From an uncultured Halomonas sp. (lineage in GTDB: Bacteria; Pseudomonadota; Gammaproteobacteria; Pseudomonadales; Halomonadaceae), in assembly GCF_947490095.1 (NCBI RefSeq), contig NZ_CANLFS010000002.1:62001-126000 (forward strand): DNA of 64,000 bases, read 5' to 3'. This document shows, piece by piece, positions 61,649 to 64,000 of the stretch; positions within the stretch are counted from its first letter, which is position 1, and every line of letters begins with the position of its first letter. The notes under the pieces were generated by a model. The model did no database searches, had not been told where the DNA came from, and saw only the letters and a program-made list of their open reading frames with translations. Both the position numbers and the translations under genes were made by a program.

Positions 61649-63385
61649 TCATAGCCCGAGCTCGTGGGTGGCTTCCTCGCGCATCTTGAACTTCTGGATC
61701 TTGCCGGTGACGGTCATCGGGAACTGGTCGACGAACTTCACATAGCGCGGCACCTTGTAGTGGGCGATCTTGCCCTTGCAGAAGGCCATGAGCTCGTCTT
61801 CGGTTAGCGCCTGGCCCTCGGTGAGCTTGACCCAGGCCATCACTTCCTCGCCGTACTTCTCGTCGGGGACGCCGATCACCTGAACATCGGAGACCGCGGG
61901 GTGGGTGTAGAGGAAGTCCTCGACCTCACGCGGATAGATGTTCTCGCCGCCGCGGATGATCATGTCCTTGATGCGCCCGACGATCGCCACATAGCCCTCG
62001 TCATCCATGGTGGCCAGGTCGCCGGTATGCATCCAGCCGGCGGCATCGATGGCCTTGGCGGTGGCCTCGGCGTTTTCCCAGTAGCCGAGCATGACGCTGT
62101 AACCCCGGGTGCATAGCTCGCCGGTCTCGCCGCGGGACACCACGGCGCCGGTATCGGGGCTGACCAGCTTGACCTCCAGGTGAGGATGAATGGTGCCCAC
62201 GGTGGTGACGCGCTTCTCCAGCGGGGCGTTGGTCTCGGTCTGGAGGCTGACCGGGCTGGTCTCGGTCATGCCGTAGCAGATGGTGACATCCTGCATGTTC
62301 ATCTTGTCGATCACCTTGCGCATCACCTCGATGGGGCAGATGGAGCCCGCCATGATGCCGGTACGCAGGTGGGAGAGGTCGAAGTCCTCGAATGCCGGAT
62401 GCTCCAGCTCGGCGATGAACATGGTGGGGACACCATAGAGGGTGGTGGCCTTCTCCTCGGACACCGCCGTGAGGGTCTGCTCGGGGTCGAAGCCATCGCC
62501 CGGGTAGATCATGGTGGCGCCATGGGTCATGCAACCCAGGTTGCCCATCACCATGCCGAAGCAGTGATAGAGCGGCACCGGAATCACCATGCGGTCCTGG
62601 TCGGTGAGCGCGATGGTGCGCGCCACGAAGAAGCCGTTGTTGAGGATATTGTGGTGGGAGAGGGTGGCCCCCTTGGGCGCGCCGGTGGTCCCGGAGGTGT
62701 ACTGAATGTTGATGGGGTCGTCGAACTGCAGGGTGGCCTGCACGTCCGCCAGGTACTCGGCGGAGACCTCGTCGGCGTGGGCCAACATGGACGGCCAGCT
62801 GAGCATGCCGGGCAGGGTGCGGTCGGCATCCAGGCAGATGACCCGCTTGAGGTCGGGGAGCCTGGCGCTCTTGAGGGAGGGCGGGCCGCCGTCTCGCTGC
62901 GCCGGGGCCGGCTCTTTATGGGGCTCCGGTGCCGGCTCTTCATGGAGCTCCGGGGCCAGCTCTGCCAGCGTCGCCACATAATCCGAGGTCTTGAACATGC
63001 CCTGGAGGACGAGCGTCGAGGCGCCGGACTGCTTGAGGGCGTATTCCAGTTCGTGGGTGCGATAACTGGGATTGATATTGACCAGGATGGCGCCGATCTT
63101 CGCGGTGGCGAACTGGGTGATGGTCCATTCGGCGCAGTTGGGCGCCCAGATGCCCACGCGATCCCCCTTCGTCACGCCAATGGCGAGCATGGCGCGGGCG
63201 GCCTGATCCACGGCGACCCGGAGCTCCTGCCAGGTGTAGCGCAGGCCCTGGTGGCGGCTGATCAGGGCGTCGCCATGGGCAAAGCGGGCGACGGTCGCAT
63301 CGAAGCAATCACCGATGGTCTGGCCCTTGAGCGGGGTGTCGCCGGTGCCGCTGACATAGCTGATGGAATTGGAATGGCGTGTCAT
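61649..63385 (-). CDS. AMP-binding acyl-CoA synthetase
   Basis: A 578-residue ANL-family ligase that activates a carboxylic acid via an acyl-AMP to the CoA thioester. Motifs are [22 protein letters not shown] (in two parts), [30 protein letters not shown] and the C-terminal [20 protein letters not shown], with the late Lys in [11 protein letters not shown]. Near residue 150 is a repetitive insertion ([16 protein letters not shown]) from a 27-bp tandem duplication. The start at 63385 is preferred, but an in-frame ATG at 63439 adds 18 residues. It lies after the LiuR-like gene on the same strand, so medium- or branched-chain acyl substrates are plausible. Confidence 0.87.
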   Translation of the reverse strand: MTRHSNSISYVSGTGDTPLKGQTIGDCFDATVARFAHGDALISRHQGLRYTWQELRVAVDQAARAMLAIGVTKGDRVGIWAPNCAEWTITQFATAKIGAILVNINPSYRTHELEYALKQSGASTLVLQGMFKTSDYVATLAELAPELHEEPAPEPHKEPAPAQRDGGPPSLKSARLPDLKRVICLDADRTLPGMLSWPSMLAHADEVSAEYLADVQATLQFDDPINIQYTSGTTGAPKGATLSHHNILNNGFFVARTIALTDQDRMVIPVPLYHCFGMVMGNLGCMTHGATMIYPGDGFDPEQTLTAVSEEKATTLYGVPTMFIAELEHPAFEDFDLSHLRTGIMAGSICPIEVMRKVIDKMNMQDVTICYGMTETSPVSLQTETNAPLEKRVTTVGTIHPHLEVKLVSPDTGAVVSRGETGELCTRGYSVMLGYWENAEATAKAIDAAGWMHTGDLATMDDEGYVAIVGRIKDMIIRGGENIYPREVEDFLYTHPAVSDVQVIGVPDEKYGEEVMAWVKLTEGQALTEDELMAFCKGKIAHYKVPRYVKFVDQFPMTVTGKIQKFKMREEATHELGL

Positions 63386-63464
63386 GAGCGTGTCTCGCGA
63401 TTGTTGCTGAATTGTTGGGCGTTGGGACATCACTGTCATGATCCTGGCGGTTGGCCGGCTCGGG

Positions 63465-63908
63465 TCAGTCGTGGAGGCCGTCCAGCACGTCCCGGGCGCG
63501 GCGCTCGACGTCGTCGATCTCGAGCTGCATCAGGCGGATATCTTCCAGCTGGCGCTCCATGTTGCGACGCTTGTTGGCCAGGATCTCCAAAAGACGCTGG
63601 AGTTGACGCCGGTTTCCGTCGGGCATGGCGTCATACATCATGACCACCTCGCGGATCTCGGCCAGCGAGAAGCCCAGGCGCTTGCCACGCAGGGTGAGCT
63701 TGAGGCGCACGCGATCCTTCTCGTCGTAGATGCGCGTCTGACCGCGCCGCTCCGGGGCCAGCAGGCCCTCCTGCTCGTAGAAGCGGATGGTGCGCGTGGT
63801 TACCTCGAACATCCTGGCCAATTCGCCGATGCTATAGGTGCGCCGCTGACGAGGCAGCGGGCCATCCTGGGTGTCGGCAGAGGGTGGCGTGGAGGGGGCT
63901 TGAGTCAT
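63465..63908 (-). CDS. MerR-family regulator, LiuR-like
   Basis: A 147-residue MerR regulator. The HTH reads [41 protein letters not shown] across two helices, and a coiled coil with [24 protein letters not shown] follows. There are no metal-binding cysteines. It resembles LiuR, which represses leucine/isovalerate and fatty-acid catabolism genes. A palindrome of the LiuR type lies 69 bp upstream of the start, at the window edge. The target catabolic genes probably begin to the right, outside the window. Confidence 0.85.
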   Translation of the reverse strand: MTQAPSTPPSADTQDGPLPRQRRTYSIGELARMFEVTTRTIRFYEQEGLLAPERRGQTRIYDEKDRVRLKLTLRGKRLGFSLAEIREVVMMYDAMPDGNRRQLQRLLEILANKRRNMERQLEDIRLMQLEIDDVERRARDVLDGLHD

Positions 63909-63976
63909 GAGCGTCTTCCGTTTGTTATTGGCAAGCGGAGCATTGCTCGGTTGCCTGCAGTGAACACTAGTCTAGC

Positions 63977-63992
63977 TTGACGTTAACGTAAA
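63977..63992. promoter_or_regulatory. LiuR-type operator
   Basis: TTGACGTTAACGTAAA is a 16-bp palindrome with a single broken pair. It fits the LiuR-type motif described for gammaproteobacteria (TTTACGTTAACGTAAA form, from memory). It would control the MerR/synthetase genes and any divergent genes beyond the edge. Confidence 0.75.
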
Positions 63993-64000
63993 GTGCTTGT

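Noticed and set aside
62180..63643. A long plus-strand frame opposite the acyl-CoA synthetase and MerR genes
   Set aside because: It spans two real minus-strand genes and their promoter gap and shows only shadow composition.

Overview
This window is chromosomal DNA from a high-G+C gammaproteobacterium, most likely Halomonas or a close relative in the Halomonadaceae. The support is conserved gene order: rnc-era-recO-pdxJ-acpS, the gacS/barA-cysM-rlmD-relA-mazG block and the lexA-psrA-nagZ-hpt block known from Pseudomonas-type gammaproteobacteria. Monofunctional RelA, PsrA, LiuR-type and ANR-type regulation fit the same assignment, but the genus remains an inference. No rRNA, tRNA, CRISPR, phage or transposase genes were seen.

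Layout. 1-6.2 kb: end of rnc, era, recO, pdxJ, acpS and convergent gacS. 6.3-14.5 kb: cysM, rlmD, relA, mazG and ppc, the last four tightly packed or overlapping. 14.6-20 kb, minus strand: small envelope proteins, a LysR regulator, panE and topB. 20-26.5 kb: an ABC1/UbiB-like kinase, a SEC-C protein, ampG, rfaH-like, slyD-like and a 36-residue membrane protein preceded by ANR/FNR-like boxes. 26.6-30.2 kb: a LysR/SDR divergent pair, then a two-gene unit: a Tat-type, His-rich protein with five Ser-containing pentapeptide repeats, followed by a fused HPr-kinase-like/PqqD protein. 30.2-38.3 kb: proS, a CoA-transferase, DUF3307, a SatD-like regulator with three phased operators, a vWA/MoxR pair and a phosphoesterase.

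38.4-43.5 kb is an L-idonate/gluconate catabolic island (permease, idnO, idnD, gntK, LacI-type regulator) of clearly lower G+C. It is bounded by an exact 28-bp direct repeat, one copy of which is the 3' end of the neighbouring ABC-exporter gene. 43.5-53.8 kb: ABC exporter, yejK, a three-gene periplasmic sensor/histidine kinase/LuxR-response-regulator operon, two linked membrane proteins of unknown function and a YadGH-like ABC-2 transporter. 54-64 kb: acnB, lexA-dinB, psrA-nagZ-hpt, an acyl-CoA synthetase and a LiuR-like MerR regulator with its probable operator at the right edge.

Two intergenic repeat families run through the window. The first is a 13-bp palindrome, GGGGTC(A/T)GACCCC, with 29 full copies at six loci; at several loci the DNA between copies duplicates the tail of the adjacent gene. 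The second is a 7-bp heptad family (AGCNNNA in one phase; CTTCCGG or CTTACGG where expanded) next to small hairpins at three loci. The most interesting candidates are the kinase-PqqD/pentapeptide unit, the repeat-bounded idonate island, the palindrome family that copies gene ends, and the phased operators of the SatD-DUF3307 operon.
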